Source: Folioceros fuciformis (lineage: Eukaryota; Anthocerotophyta; Anthocerotopsida; Anthocerotales). Taken from it: 64,000 bases of DNA. The stretch covers positions 189,614 through 253,613 of the forward strand of contig JBNGIO010006379.1 of NCBI GenBank assembly GCA_049999805.1, given 5' to 3'. Position numbers and translations under genes: made by a program. Shown in pieces: positions 1-15,400 of the stretch. Position 1 is the stretch's first letter; each line of letters opens with the position of its first letter. The notes beneath the pieces are model-generated. The model was not told where the DNA came from. It saw nothing but the letters and a program-made list of their open reading frames with translations, and did no database searches.

Positions 1-1576
1 ATAAAGCACCCTACCCCTCTAGTTCCTCTTAAACCGATATGGATGTAAAGTATGGACAAATTATTTTTGATATGGATGTAACATATGAGCAAAAGGGCCT
101 ATTGATATGAATGTAACATATAGACAAATGACCTATTGACAGACACGCAAGACCTCTGGTTTGGTAGCGAACAAAACTCCAGCACATTGCAAATTGCTTT
201 GGTATTGCACAACTCCAATGGATTGCTTAGTCCTGCACAACTCCAATGGATTGCTTAGTCCTGCACAACTCTAGTAGATTGCTTACCAGATTCTTAGCAA
301 CTCATCTCTAATACATTAGGACAACATATACTTCACTATTGCAAAACTAAGATGCACCTTACTATAGAACTAAAATGCATGCATAGTAAAAGCAAGAATT
401 CTAAGATAAGTACCCAACAATACTTCATTGTTCCATGCGGAACAATGTTGAGTGTTTAACATTTTGAGTCTAATAATTCAATTGATGTCCATGTTTAAGC
501 CACATGGACCAAGGACTTAAAACAGTATCTTGGCATGTGTATTGTAACATCTTTAATATATATTGTTCAAATTCTATCTTGTCCAGAAAATTCACTAAGT
601 TTATTTAAGCAAGTTGTGCATGCATAGATGTGGTCCTTTACCTATACTCTAGTTATCTTTTACCATTGGTAGCATCTCAATCATGCGAGAATAATATATA
701 ATAAAACTTTCAAAAGAGAAGACTATAATTTCATGGATGGATGGTTCAAGATGGCCATGCGTAGAGCTCCATGTTTCACACTTGCATGTGGTGCACACTT
801 TTACCTACCGCATAAGCTCAAACTTACTTGGATATTGATACCTCATGTATCACGTTCAAATTATGAGTTTAGACGTGTGTGCTCATCTATTCTTGTCACA
901 TGTACGAACCAGCACCAAGTCCTTTCAAAATCCTATATTTGATATTATCTAATTAATATACACATACAAACCAGAATCAAGTCCTTCCAACATCCTACAT
1001 TTCACACTATCTCTCAGTTTCCCTTCGTGCTATTATCGTGGACATTTCACACTATCTCTCAGTCTCCCTTCGTGCTATTATCGTGGACATTTCACACTAT
1101 CTCTCAGTCTCCTTCGTGACTATCTCTCAGTCTCCTTCGTGACTATCTCTCAGTCTCCCTTCGTGCTATTATCGTGGACATTTCACACTATCTCTCAGTC
1201 TCCTTCGTGACTATCTCTCAGTCTCCCTTCGTGCTGTTATTGTGGTGCTTCTTGTGATGTGCTGCTCGAGAACGAGTGTCCGAACATGGAAGACTTGGAG
1301 GGCAAACTCTCTCCCGCCCAATCGATTTGATAGGATTTTTCTATTCTTTTATAATTTTCTTTCCTCCTTGAAGAAGTTTTCAATATGCCTTCCAACACAG
1401 TCTCCGTCTCTCACCACTACAACAATTGAAATAAGACATGGACAAAACTGAACCACGGATTACGTACAGTGGACACAATACTACTGATTAGGCGCAGTGG
1501 AAACAGTACTACTGATCAGGTACACCGGAAACATCACTCCAGCGCACACGCATGCTGCAATCTGCAATGGCTCTAC
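1..1576. other. Intergenic, AT-rich, repeat-bearing
   Basis: No open frame here resembles a protein. The first 130 bases carry loose repeats of a 'gatatgaatgtaacatat' type motif, and about 200-290 holds three near copies of a roughly 32 bp block containing 'caactccaatggattgctta'. A clearer tandem array lies at 998-1233 and is listed separately. The rest looks like ordinary plant intergenic DNA. Confidence 0.6.
998..1233. repeat. 45 bp minisatellite with 23 bp sub-unit
   Basis: The block starting 'catttcacactatctctc' recurs at 998, 1043, 1088 and 1179, so the first period is exactly 45 bp. Inside it a shorter unit of about 23 bp ('ctatctctcagtctccttcg') is repeated alone between the third and fourth full copies and again at the end. 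The array is direct and non-coding. It lies about 350 bp past the 3' end of the first DUF1218 gene. Confidence 0.85.
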
Positions 1577-2402
1577 TTAAAACTGTGTCATCCCGATACC
1601 GCCGCCTCTGAAGTCCTGTCCAGAATCCTTGGCTTTCGTGATGAGAATGTAGTACACCACGCTGGTAAACATTGTCAGGATTGAGAAAGCGGCTCCGCCA
1701 TTGAATATTCCGCTCCTCAACTGCTTACAGCTAATCTGATCGCTTCCATTTAGGAATCCCTTCTTAGTGCGAACAGAGTTCGAGGCTGAGGCGACAATTA
1801 ACAAAAGCTCGGCAAGAACAAAGCAAACCCTGCAAATAACAGAACCCCATGCGCCAGGAGAAGGGGACAAGGCAAGCTTCAGTGCGTGCTGATCTAAAAA
1901 CGAGAAACCCAAGTTTGCAGTCACAGAGATGGTCGTCGCCACATACCACACCACGACGAAGAAAATAACACCGAAAACTCGAGCTGAACCGGCTCGATAG
2001 GGACCCCCACAGCAAATGCATTTCGTCACACCCGTCACAACAACATGGCCTAAGAGAAGGAAAAGAATTGCTCCAGCCCCAAAGCCTGATGCCTTATCGC
2101 TGCTGTATTTGCAATATACGTAATCTCCTACCGTTATGAGGGAATCTTCCTGAGTATCGGCCTGAGTATGGAAACCACTTACACCGATCAGTCTCTCCTC
2201 AGGCCCTACGTAAACACATCTCGCATGAAACATCCCAGAGGACTGCACCCTAAGAAAGTGGCAACAACAAAATGAAGGACAGAAGTTGAGTTAAGCAAAC
2301 CTTGCTTCTATTCCTTTCACCACCAATAGCAAGTCCAAATGCGATCAAGTCCGCCACCACTACCACCAGGATGATTAGCCATGATACCCTCCCCCCTGCC
2401 AT
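1577..2402 (-). CDS. DUF1218 four-TM membrane protein (copy 1)
   Basis: Spliced gene, 216 aa. Exons by reading: 2402-2301, 2242-1947 and 1829-1577; introns are 58 and 117 bp, both GT-AG. The second intron is a multiple of three with no stop, so an ORF scan reads straight through it. The first exon encodes a start Met and one hydrophobic helix ending in Gly-Gly-Glu-Arg-Asn-Arg. Exon 2 has the family's Tyr-Cys-x-Tyr patch, a helix, then Cys-x-Cys-Cys-Gly-Gly, and the remaining helices follow. Plant DUF1218 proteins (the MODIFYING WALL LIGNIN / VCC group) are small four-helix proteins of the secretory system linked to wall lignin and vein patterning; the molecular role is not settled. A paralogue with the same intron positions lies just upstream on the same strand. 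The family call is firm; the function is open. Confidence 0.82.
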
Positions 2403-3565
2403 TGCTATCACAAGCACGTACCACAAACAGCGGAAACTTTAGCTTCAGGCACACTCGATATGACCATGAACCATGGACGGGTAATAACTCGGTAGCATAA
2501 AGATACGCATCAGCGATCCAGAGATCACGAGGTCAGACAAGATCCGGAACTATCTGAAGAAAAGCACGAAACCAACTTTCATCCCAAGTCTTCACGCTAC
2601 CAGGCTTCAACCGGGAGCCTCACAAACATTCTCAGCTGGACGCACAGTCGGCTGTCAGCTGATGGATGTGGAGTTCAGGCAGATGGAAGAAGCCGTGTAG
2701 ACAAGCAATGCACGGCCCCGTGCTTTCTCCCAACAAATCCGCATAAATATGAACACACCTTAAGAAGGCCTGTTCCCCAGCTGCAGGGGGAACTCCGCAG
2801 CTCCGAAACTCGGGTTCAAGTGCCGCGTCCAAATGAACAGGCTCAAATGCCAGCCGCAGCTTGCTTCTCACTGAACAAAATGCTACCGACTACAGTTCAA
2901 GCAAGACTGACGCGTCCCTAATGTGCTCTCAAGGTTCGATCTCTTCCAAACCAACTACACTACACACTGCACTCCACACTCAAAAACTCTCACAAACCCT
3001 GCCACAACCAAGAGAGCCAGCTGCAGCTCGCTGCTGTCAAGCAGTTGCCGCTGTGGGCAGGGCGAGGAACCCGATGCGAGACCGCAGATCTGATGGGCAA
3101 CTGTCTACACCGTTACCTGCGGACAGTCCAGACGCGTAAGAAGACGCGCGGATGATAGGCAGGTCAGACAACCCACGGGCTTCGGACCAGTTCCGAGGTC
3201 CCCGTCGAAACGTGCATTGCAAGTTGTCAACAGTTATCGGGTGACGTCCCACCTGGCATGGTGCACATGGGACACTTTTAACCCACTAAACAGTGAGATG
3301 ATATACATATACAGTACTTATCTTCAACACTACGGTTGCTTAAGGCCACAGAAAGCCCAACGTATCACGTGTCTTGGGCCAATCGACGGATATCGATAAA
3401 ATTGAACAAAATAATAAGAACTACTCGTCTTCTGTCGTAAGTTTTAGCGCGTGGCCATCGGATAGCTCTAAAGCTTAGAAAGGGGATCCATGTTTAATGA
3501 CACGCAAGCGAGCCGTGTGGGGCACGGACGTAAAACGGAATACTGTACTGTACTCTCGTTTACCC
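2403..3565. promoter_or_regulatory. Intergenic between the DUF1218 paralogues
   Basis: This stretch should hold the promoter and leader of DUF1218 copy 1 (reading leftward) and the 3' end of copy 2. Short ORFs on both strands have no family features. I see no clear TATA box or other site. Confidence 0.5.
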
Positions 3566-4386
3566 TCATGCCGCGTCGTATGGAGCACTCTGGGGATAGG
3601 CTGCCATGCTTACCTGCGACTGAAGTGTAGAGCGCAGATCCTCCAGCGTATTCACGTACAGCAGGTAGTACGAGAGCCCCAGGATGGCGCTGAAGAGAGT
3701 GAAAGCAGCCCCTGATGAGAATACTCCTCTTTGAATGTGTTCGCACTTCATAGGATTGTAAGGGTCTTTGGCCTTGGTATGCATGGCGTTCCTGCTGGCG
3801 CCAGCCAGTAGGCAAGCTTCAGCTATGATGCAGCAGATCCTAACCAAAAATCGACAGGACGAAAAGAGCACTTTTAGTCAAGCACGTTTACAAAGTTCAT
3901 GGCTTCGGAGTGTGGAAGAGATGGCAGGAGTTAGTGCTATTACCAGCAGAAGAAGAAGATTATGGCGACGAAAACTCGATTTTTGCCGGGCTTGAGCGAG
4001 CCTCCGCAGCAAAGGCAGCGGGTCAGGCCCATTATCACCAGATGTGCCATGCCCAGGAACACAAAGGCAAATCCGGCGAGGCCGGTGGAGATGTTTGGCT
4101 TGTATTGGCAGTAGTACATCATCCCATCGTACTGCAAGGTAGCCTGCAGCCAACAACCAGCAACGACCACACACCTGCCTTTTACCATCGGGTTACCTGG
4201 CCTAAACATACTGCGCAAACGAAAGAGGTGCAGGCAGAGCGACGCGGGCCCAAGGGATGGAGGCTCACTCACAGAACTGAGTTTCTTCTCAGCTACGATT
4301 GACAAGCCGAAGGCCATAACGTAGAAGGACAGTGCAAGAACAAATGCCGAGACCGAAATCTTGGACTTCCCGTCGCTGTACCCCAT
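3566..4386 (-). CDS. DUF1218 four-TM membrane protein (copy 2)
   Basis: Spliced gene, 195 aa. Exons: 4386-4273, 4143-3944, 3839-3566; introns are 129 and 104 bp. The phases (0, then 2 inside a Trp codon of the third helix) equal those of copy 1, so the two are a tandem duplication. The protein opens with a short Lys/Ser-rich head, then a helix ending in Val-Ala-Glu-Lys-Lys. Tyr-Tyr-Cys-Gln-Tyr, a second helix, Cys-Leu-Cys-Cys-Gly-Gly, and a third helix leading into Ala-Glu-Ala-Cys-Leu-Leu-Ala-Gly follow, all typical of DUF1218. Intron 1 could also end a few codons later at a second AG. Near the C-terminus 'caggtaagc' is a perfect donor that is not needed; if used, the last dozen residues would differ. 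Confidence 0.83.
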
Positions 4387-7300
4387 GCTTCCAGGGGGTG
4401 ATCACGCAGCAGGATCTCTCTTGAGCGAGTTGAAGTGAGGTGCGATCTCTGGAGGCAGGAGTGGACAGGGCAGGACACGATGAGCGGTGCCAGCAATGCC
4501 TGAAAAATTAGCCAGCACGAGGAGTCTGAAAACACACATCGCGAGCCCACACAATCTGTTAACAGACGAGACACTGGAAGCCGAAACCAAGAGCCACGAA
4601 CGAAAAGTATCCGACGCCAACAACTCACGCAAGATCAAGCAGACCGTGAGGCAGCAGACTCAGGCAAGAAGTTCGCATTCACGCACACACCCTCCAGCAG
4701 CAAGACGAAGTCCAAGTTGAGAGAATCAGCACAGCAGACACACATCACACAACCAGTTGAACCAGGGCAACGGCACTCGCATAGAGCATGGAGGTTTCCA
4801 CAGAGGCTACACGGCGATCAATCCGGTCCTTCAAAACTCCAACGCACTCAGACCGATCGTGTCACCAGACCAGATTGCGCAATGCCGATAGGGGGCATGT
4901 CGTGCCGGAATCCAGAAAACGGCGGCGGCCGTGAAGGATTGATTGCGCGAAAGGCGGGGCGGGAGGCAAAGATGAGGAGGCCAAGAATGTCGGCCGTACA
5001 GGATGCTGAATCGTATCATGTACATATGTATGCAATTTAAAGATCTGAGGGCAGGCAGTGAAGCGAAGGCCAGCACATGTACTTTCGGCGGCACAAATCA
5101 AATTTGACGGCAGCGGGGCTGGACAGCGCATTGATTGTAATTCCCGCTTAAACCTAGAAACCGACGGCCATTGCTGAGCAGCCACCCCGGGAAGGTTTGG
5201 CAGCGGACGAAGGTCCAAACCAATCGCAGACCTCCGCACGGAACACCAAGATGTATGTATCTTTGTCACGGTGCGTTACACGGTTGCAAATGGATACCCG
5301 ATGGGCATTGAGTCTGGCACGTGTGTTTGGGTCGGCCCCCCACGCCCGCTACATGTACCTTTTATGTTCTTGCCCATGGCCATAGCATGGTAAGTCATGC
5401 AGCATCGAACGGGTGGCCACAACCGTTTTGTTTTACACGGTACTTGTTTAAGGTTACAAGCGCATATGGCATGCCAAAGGGACACGCTCCCTCTCTCTCT
5501 AGGTTGTTTTACAAACACACAGGTTATGCATCCGCTTTGGTGCGTACGCGAGTTTGAGGGCCAAAACCAAACCGGACATGCTTGTCCAAGCACGGGCGCG
5601 CCCCAAGCATAACATACTTTATATGGGAATATACACAAGAATCTACCACATACTCTTGTACTCAACATAGTCACGTCACAAGGCCCATCTTTGCACCGTA
5701 GACAAACTTTTCTCTTATCACTATGTTGGTCATATGGGCCGATATCAATAGATCCTTTTGTTTTTTTAGGGTTTCTGCACCCTGATCATTAAAGATTAGG
5801 CTTATACACCATCTTAAAATTACACTACACACAGAGGAAAACATCGTAGGGTTTACTGTTCAATAGGTGGTCACGGATCAACCGTTCCACATCGGAAGGG
5901 GTATCAAGCATTTAGAGTTGCTAGCCTCTTAGGCCTTTCCTCTAGTCCACAGTATTCATGGCCATATGCTTAGAACATGAATTGCCAACGTTTTTGCATG
6001 CTAGATTGCACCCCCTTTCCTCCAATCCACGGTGATCCCAAAATGTGGTTGTCGCGTTTCTAAGGAACCTAGAATATCCAGTAGTTTTTGCCAAGTTCGC
6101 AACATAAGCTAGATGCTCCAGGTTCCTCACAAAGGCCGTCAAATGCTTGTAAGAAGCCTGCAGGGATTTCAAGATGTGCAAGAGATTGAGGCCTCTACTA
6201 TCCCCACTTACAGCTCATGTTCACAAGGGTCATTCCCATCCTATCGCACTCTTAGCCGCATTGCCCACCTTCTCTAAGTGTACTATGCAAATGAGAGATT
6301 TAGAATTGAACATGCAACAAGCCACAGTAGCACCTACAACTACATTTACAGGTTCACAACAAAATCTAACTTCATTAAGCTGCAACGATGAGGCAAGAAC
6401 GCAACGTACACTACCATCATAGATTAACAACTCTGGTGCTACAAGGGCAATCTACTAACACAAGCTTCAAAAAAAACACCAAAGGTTGAACATCTTTGGA
6501 GGAGCAAGGGCAATGCCTCTTACTTGCCTAAACCTCCACATCCTGCATGCAACATGCATCCCTACACTAAGCGATCCCTAACACGACAGGCAACATCAAC
6601 TTCCACTGCACACTAATGTAAGTTTGCACTTAGCTTGCGAAGACTACCTTCCAGCGAATCCACCAAGCCTAGGTTGTTGTGTAGAGCATGCACCGCATCT
6701 ACTAGCTTATCCGCAACGTTGCGTTTAATCATGTCTCCTTCCACTGCGCGTCGGCCTTGTGTGCCACGGGAGGCACCTTGCCGTACTGCTAGAGGCGTGT
6801 CATCCTCATCCTCTCTAGAAGAGCAAATCTCAAAGTACGACAGCTCTCGCCGCCGCTTCCGCACCCTCCTCACTGGCGCCATGCTGGACCCTAAACTACG
6901 ATTTGCATCACTACCTCAACGTGCCTCTTGCCCTGTACCATTTGTTAGAGTGCCTTGGGGACCTCCTCCACCACCTCCTGTGTGTCTGGCAATACTTGCC
7001 TCCACTGCATCGAGCCCCATTTGTAGAACATGACTTCTCATTTCCATGTGTTAGTGGTTGCTTCCACAAACAATTGGCCTTGTTCGAGCCGTAGTATATG
7101 GGCGCTTGCAATTCGCTATCAGGAGCTTGGTCTGCAGCCTCTTGTCTACAACGGACAATCCTGAACTAGGTAGTGCCTACAGCAAATCAAGCACTTCAGG
7201 CGAGCATTGGGGGAGAAGTGGGCATTCCTCTACAAAGGATACATGGTGGACTTGGTTAGAAGCGACGAGTTGGATATAACCAACTCGTGGCACATCCATT

Positions 7301-9542
7301 TTCTTCATGCGACGTTCATGCCCACCATGGCAGCCAAGTTGGAACATTGGATATAGGTGTGGAATATGCATCGAGTGCGGCGAATGAGGGGGCCGAACAG
7401 GGACATACCATGGCATATACCGGCTATCACTTTCCAAGAGGAAGAGAGGCTATAGGGGTTGGTGCAGCTACCCCTGTATGCTGCAATGGAGAGGAGTACG
7501 ATGTGCGTGGCCCACAATATGCTCAGAACTTGGCTCCAAAGATGCCCCCACTAAGGAGGATCAACCTACTAGATGGGGTGAGCAACTTCAATGGTGATTA
7601 CATGGCTGGAATGTGGTGTTGGGTTTTTTTTGTTGCCTTCCACATTGTAGAGGTGGGCTCTGACTTGGACCCTAATCGAGGTCAAGGTGGAAGGCTGTAG
7701 GCTTCCACCTAGGGGCTGAAATCAGTGCTACATGGTGAGTGGTGCATGAAGTGTAATGATGTTGTTGCGGATAGTGCTTGAGAATTAGCAGTGTAGCCTG
7801 AGGGTGCATCTTAAGGATGTGCTCTATGGGTTTGAGGGTGTTCTTGATGTCATTGCAGGTGCACGCATTCATGACCCACCCTACTTGTGTAGTGTGAATA
7901 GACATTGCAGGTTGGTATATTGAACTTGCTCATGTGTAGTTGTAAACCGCAAACCCCAATTGTAGTTGCAGAGTGCCATTCCATGGACACAGAGGGGCAT
8001 TTGCCTCCTTCACTCTCTATAGTAGTAAGGTGTCTACCTAGCGGGTAAGGGGCATGCACAGTTTTGGTTGAAATGCTTTGTACATTTGTCTTGCCATTAT
8101 GGGCTCCAAAATAAAAAGGGGGTTTCATTCCCCGGTACACTATGACCTTTTAGGTGTGAATGCTAGTGGAACGTGCACAAGGTGTGGACATGGGAGGAGA
8201 ATGTGCGGTAGAAGAGATCCGCTTGTAATCAATTGTGTGGCAATACATGGGAATGCATGGAGGGGCATCCCCTTGAGCTCCAACCTTGAAACCCTCAGCA
8301 TAGTGTGCTATGGAGATGGACAAAATAGCTGCAAGGGACATCCCCTTCAGTTGTGCACATAACACCCTAAACGGCCGGAGGTGTGGAGATACACGAAAGT
8401 GAGCAGTGAGGGACATCCATTCGCGCTCTTCCTCAACACTAATTGCAGCCAAGTTTGCTGGGAACAATAAACCCTAAAAAAGCATTATATGTAAGAGAGG
8501 GATAGGGACGTGCTAGAAACAAAAACATGTGACAACCACTCAAAACTTATGAAAACCCTAAGTACATGTTGGGTTGTCTCTATAGGGACATCCAAATGGT
8601 TGCCAACTAGTGATGTGGGCAGGTTTGTGACATTAGAACTTTGGACTAGAGGGGCAAAACATTTTATGAAAGACCACTTGACCATATAGGTATTACATAT
8701 AGCTAGGTGGAGAGTTAGAAGATTCATGAAACTCATATTGGGTTGGACCAATACCGAAGTTGTTATTGTTCATAAATGGTTCCATAATGGAGCAGCAAGA
8801 GTAGTAACTTCCATAGTTGACGACCTTGCTATAAATATTGTTTTGTTGTAAATATTTTTAATTCATTTTTTGTCTTAATAAAGAGTAGTGGGAAAGCCAC
8901 CATGTGACGGACGAGATCCAAGGCCCTGCTTCTTAAGAATGATCGTTGCTCTTAAATATTATTTATGATGTACTTGACCTAGAATAGAAAAATATTAGAA
9001 TATCCTTATTAATCAAATCGGAAAATTTAAAGAAAGGGAGTTCGATAAAAAAATGCCTAACCGTGGTTTGCTCTGCTATATTTCTATCCAAGAAATATGA
9101 CTCGCTTTAGTCCCATTTCGCCTCTGATGAGAGGGTCACCAACAGGATGAGGTCATGTTCAGGAGTTTTACCTCCGTTCTAGGGTGCTGTTGCAGACTAA
9201 ATTCGCTAAGATTCAAGCCGACTAATAACCACCTAATTCATACCTGCCACCTGATCACTATCTAATTCGCGCTGACGGCTCACCAACCACCTAATTCATA
9301 CCAACTCATTACTCCCTAACACCGCAGAATCCGACAACATTGGATAGCTGATCTTGCTCCCGAGGTGCCCCAAACCAAAATTCTCTTCACTACCTGAATT
9401 TCTCAGACTTGACCCAGATGCTCAGATTCTCAGCACTCGTGTTCCAGGCCCTGCGCAGGTTCTCCTGCTCTCCCGATTCTCGCGGAATTTCTGGATACGC
9501 GTTGGCACGGCACGCTTCACCCATGGCACTGCCAAGCGGTTG
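4387..9542. other. 5 kb without a convincing gene
   Basis: The first few hundred bases should be the leader and promoter of DUF1218 copy 2. Beyond that the sequence is mixed and full of short ORFs on both strands. The best candidates are minus-strand ORFs at 6613-6882 and 5942-6181, listed separately at low confidence, and a plus ORF at 7287-7700 that shows no known motif. From about 8,500 to 9,300 the sequence turns AT-rich with no coding signal. This may be an old transposon, but I see no terminal repeats or transposase motifs. Confidence 0.5.
5942..6882 (-). other. Possible decayed gene or transposon ORFs
   Basis: Three minus-strand open frames lie in order. 6882-6613 is an Arg-rich start with an acidic 'SREDEDD' patch followed by a helical stretch with Leu/Val spacing. 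Then come 6430-6230 and 6181-5942, the last again helical. They could be exons of one gene or fragments of a mobile element. No motif ties them to a family and I could not find a consistent set of splice sites, so no product is proposed. Confidence 0.2.
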
Positions 9543-12595
<3,053 letters not shown>

Positions 12596-13198
12596 ATGGC
12601 TCTCTCTCAATCGGGGAACTTGCAATCAGGAGGAGGCTTGCAAGCCTCGCCCGCTGCCCGGCTATTCATGGCCAGGTTCTTCGAGGCCGCCAAGTTTGCG
12701 CTCTCGCAACGGCGGCCATGGGCGGAAATGGTGGATCGGAACGCCTTTGCCAAGCCAGAGTCCTTGGCTGAGGCCAGTAGCAGGCTGAAGAAGAACTTGA
12801 CCTATTTCAGGATCAACTACATCATCGTTCTCCTGGGAGTGGTGGCACTAAGCCTGTTGTGGAATCTGGGATCCTTCATCGTTTTGGCTCTGCTTGTGGC
12901 AGCCTGGGTCCTGCTTTACTTCTTCCGGACTGAGCCCTTGGTTTTGTTCAACAGAACGTTCAGTGAAAGGGAGGTCCTGATTCTCTTGTCGGCCTTCTCC
13001 GTTCTCGTGATATTCATCACCAACATTGGATCTCTTCTCATATGGGCAGGACTTTTTGGCTCCCTTCTCATCGCTGTACATGGTGCCCTTCGAGTGCCGG
13101 ATGACCTCTTCCTGGACGACCAGGAAGCTCCGGGGGGCTTCTTGTCATTCCTTGGAACAGGGGCCCCACCGGCACCCGTCGTAGTCTCACATGTATGA
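12596..13198 (+). CDS. PRA1 family protein (prenylated Rab acceptor)
   Basis: Single exon, 200 aa, starting at the ATG after 'cttggcgta'; an upstream in-frame GTG is not a plant start. After a Gly/Ala-rich head, residues about 35-75 read 'SQRRPWAEMVDRNAFAKP' and a SLAEASSRLKKNLTYFRINY-type block, the signature of the plant PRA1 domain. Two long hydrophobic hairpins follow (about 80-117 and 130-168), separated by 'RTEPLVLFNRTFSERE'. PRA1 proteins sit in ER, Golgi and endosome membranes and help Rab GTPases meet their membranes. The C-terminal tail is Pro/Gly-rich, as in plant members. No introns, as is usual for this family. Confidence 0.93.
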   Translation: MALSQSGNLQSGGGLQASPAARLFMARFFEAAKFALSQRRPWAEMVDRNAFAKPESLAEASSRLKKNLTYFRINYIIVLLGVVALSLLWNLGSFIVLALLVAAWVLLYFFRTEPLVLFNRTFSEREVLILLSAFSVLVIFITNIGSLLIWAGLFGSLLIAVHGALRVPDDLFLDDQEAPGGFLSFLGTGAPPAPVVVSHV

Positions 13199-13946
13199 GG
13201 CCAGCGGCACAGGGTTAGAGTTATTGTAGTGTAGATCGGTGTAGGCGCATTCTGCCTCTTCAATATATCTGCAGTTGAGCTATGTACGTTCAGTTTTTGC
13301 TTGAGACTACGAGCGGAGGCTCTCAGTGCACGTGATCCGTTTCACTTCTGTGAACAGCACGAGCAAGTAGCTCTTGGGAAACAAGGTGTTCTCCGAACTA
13401 TCAGGGTGGAGTGAAGTTCCGCTTAGCGGAAGCTTCACCTCGAGGAAGAAGAATCAACCATTCTGAATCTCATCAGACCCACAAGAAGACGACTATGGCG
13501 TATTTCATGAAGAGGGTCTTCTCCGAAGGAGGAACTTTTTCAAGCAACATCCACTTTCGCAGGTAGTAGGTTACCACTGCGCTCGCTAACGCAAAGGCGA
13601 TTTTTTAAAACTATCCCAAGACAAATATATTTATACTTAAATCAATATATTTTGAAATAATCCATTTGTAAGTATCGATCTGAGATCGTAGATCGGAGTG
13701 GAAGATGCCTTCAGGAGCCACGTTCTCTAGGAGAGTGTCTCCATTTGGACGACAGACATCGGAACGTCCAATCGGACAATCAAATCTTACTCACTATACG
13801 TCGGGCAGATGGGATTTCCTCAATCTTGCTTCGTACAATGAAAAGGGTCATCTTTCTTTGGGGTTCAACATCTGAGTCGCGGAGCCAGCAACCCTGGCAA
13901 GCTATGTATATGTGTGAACCACCTTTACAAACACACAATGTCGTAC
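13199..13946. other. Convergent 3' flanks of PRA1 and SDR
   Basis: This stretch holds the 3' untranslated region of PRA1 and the 3' end of the minus-strand SDR gene. The middle, about 13,600-13,680, is AT-rich. No gene is seen. Confidence 0.55.
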
Positions 13947-15400
13947 TCAAAGCGAAACGTGTTGTCTCTTGGACTCATACGCCCTAATCCGTCTCTCTAA
14001 GCTTCCGTTCAATCGATACCTGGTTAGCAAGCTGGGAAGGTAGGATACTACGTCCCACAGGCTCTCTCTGAGAGTCGGCGGAGGAGTCCGGCCTCTGGCA
14101 AATGCCAAGACGTATTTAGCACCAGGCCTCGTTAACACATGGAATTGTCCCTGCTTGACTCCCTCCAAAGTACAGTTCGCAACGTGTTCAGCTGACTCCG
14201 CATGACTTTCTCCTTTGTAGGCAGTGATATCCTTAACTCCTTCGTCTTCCCCTTCAGCTGCAGTATGGTGGAAGGGCCTCACAAATCAGGAAAGAACATC
14301 TGAGTCGGTGCATGAAGTTTCGTCAGTCGGCGAATACAATCGGAAACTTACCAACATCAAGCATTGGCGTGGTAGTGTACCCCGGATACACCACGCTCAA
14401 TCGAATGTTGTGCGGAAGAAGCTCAAGCCTAAGCACTTCCGCCATTCCCCTTTGGCCCCACTTGCTCGCACAGTAGGGGACAGCCTTGTATAGCGGAATC
14501 TGAAAAGGTGGAGGACTGAAATTGACACAACAGAACCGCACCTTGCCTTGCCTTGCCCTGCTAAGTCTAGCAATGATGGCTGCATCCGAGGTCATTCAAA
14601 GTCAAGATCTGAGTGCCTTACCAATCCCGACATCGAGTTCATGAGAACAACTGACGACGGATTGGATTCGCTGCGCTGCTTCATGAGGGGAAGAGCTGCG
14701 TGCGCTGTGTATAGGGACCCGAGCAAATTGATCTGGATAACACTCTCAATCTCCTCGAGGGTGCAGTCAGTAAAATACTTCAACTGGGCTATCCCGGCAT
14801 TGCAAACCAGAACATCGATTGGCTTCCACGCAAACGCCTCTTGGACTGCTGCCGTGATGGCTGGCCCGTCACTTACGTCCACAGCCTGCCAGGAAGTAAC
14901 ATCTAATTAATAGGAATCCACGCAATTCAGATGAATCTAAGAAAGATTTCTGTACTCAGCAGGTTAGCCTGTTGAGGCCACCAACAACCAGCTGCTGCGA
15001 GACGGCATCAGGAATCGAGGAGAATGTAATGCATCTCTTACAGGTCCGTCATGCATTTACAGGTCCAGCTCACCATGCCGTACCCGGAAAGGGGATCGGC
15101 TTATCAAACCTTGAGAAAAACGCTGTCAGCGCTCCGCTGTGTGGTCTCCAACAAGGTAGAGCAGGCCTTGGTGAGATTTGCCTCACTCCGGCCCATAATG
15201 CTGACGAAGGCCCCTTCTTCCAGCGCCTGCTTTGCAATGGCCAGCCCGATACCGCTGGAGCCTCCCGTTATCAACACATGCTTCCCTTGCAGCGACTGGA
15301 TGAACGCGGGTTTCCGATTCACAGCGAGATGCTTCACCGCCAGTGCTGCGAGCAGCGCCGCGGCAGTGGCGCCGAGAGGCAACACCAAACCCCTCGGCAT
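13947..15400 (-). CDS. 3-ketodihydrosphingosine reductase-like SDR (copy 1)
   Basis: Four exons: 15400-15110, 14885-14622, 14499-14352, 14257-13947; introns 224, 122 and 94 bp; 337 aa. A hydrophobic N-terminus (residues about 8-25) precedes a classical SDR fold: TGGSSGIG at 45-52 (NADPH site), CNAG at 125-128, a Ser near 181 and YCASK at 194-198 (catalytic Tyr and Lys). The lipid-pathway features are 'YPGYTTTPML' after the active site and a C-terminal membrane-associated tail after 'ARGRTPPP'. The best match from memory is plant TSC10 (KDSR), which reduces 3-ketodihydrosphingosine to dihydrosphingosine on the cytosolic face of the ER. The copy at 19484-20811 has the same exon plan. The SDR identity is very firm, the TSC10 assignment likely. 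Confidence 0.87.

Noticed and set aside
5885-5898. snRNA upstream element-like 'gttccacatcgg'
   Set aside because: Close to the plant USE consensus, but no TATA box at the required distance and no snRNA sequence follows.
7287-7700. 137-codon plus ORF
   Set aside because: No domain, low-quality start, and no consistent continuation; not enough to call a gene.
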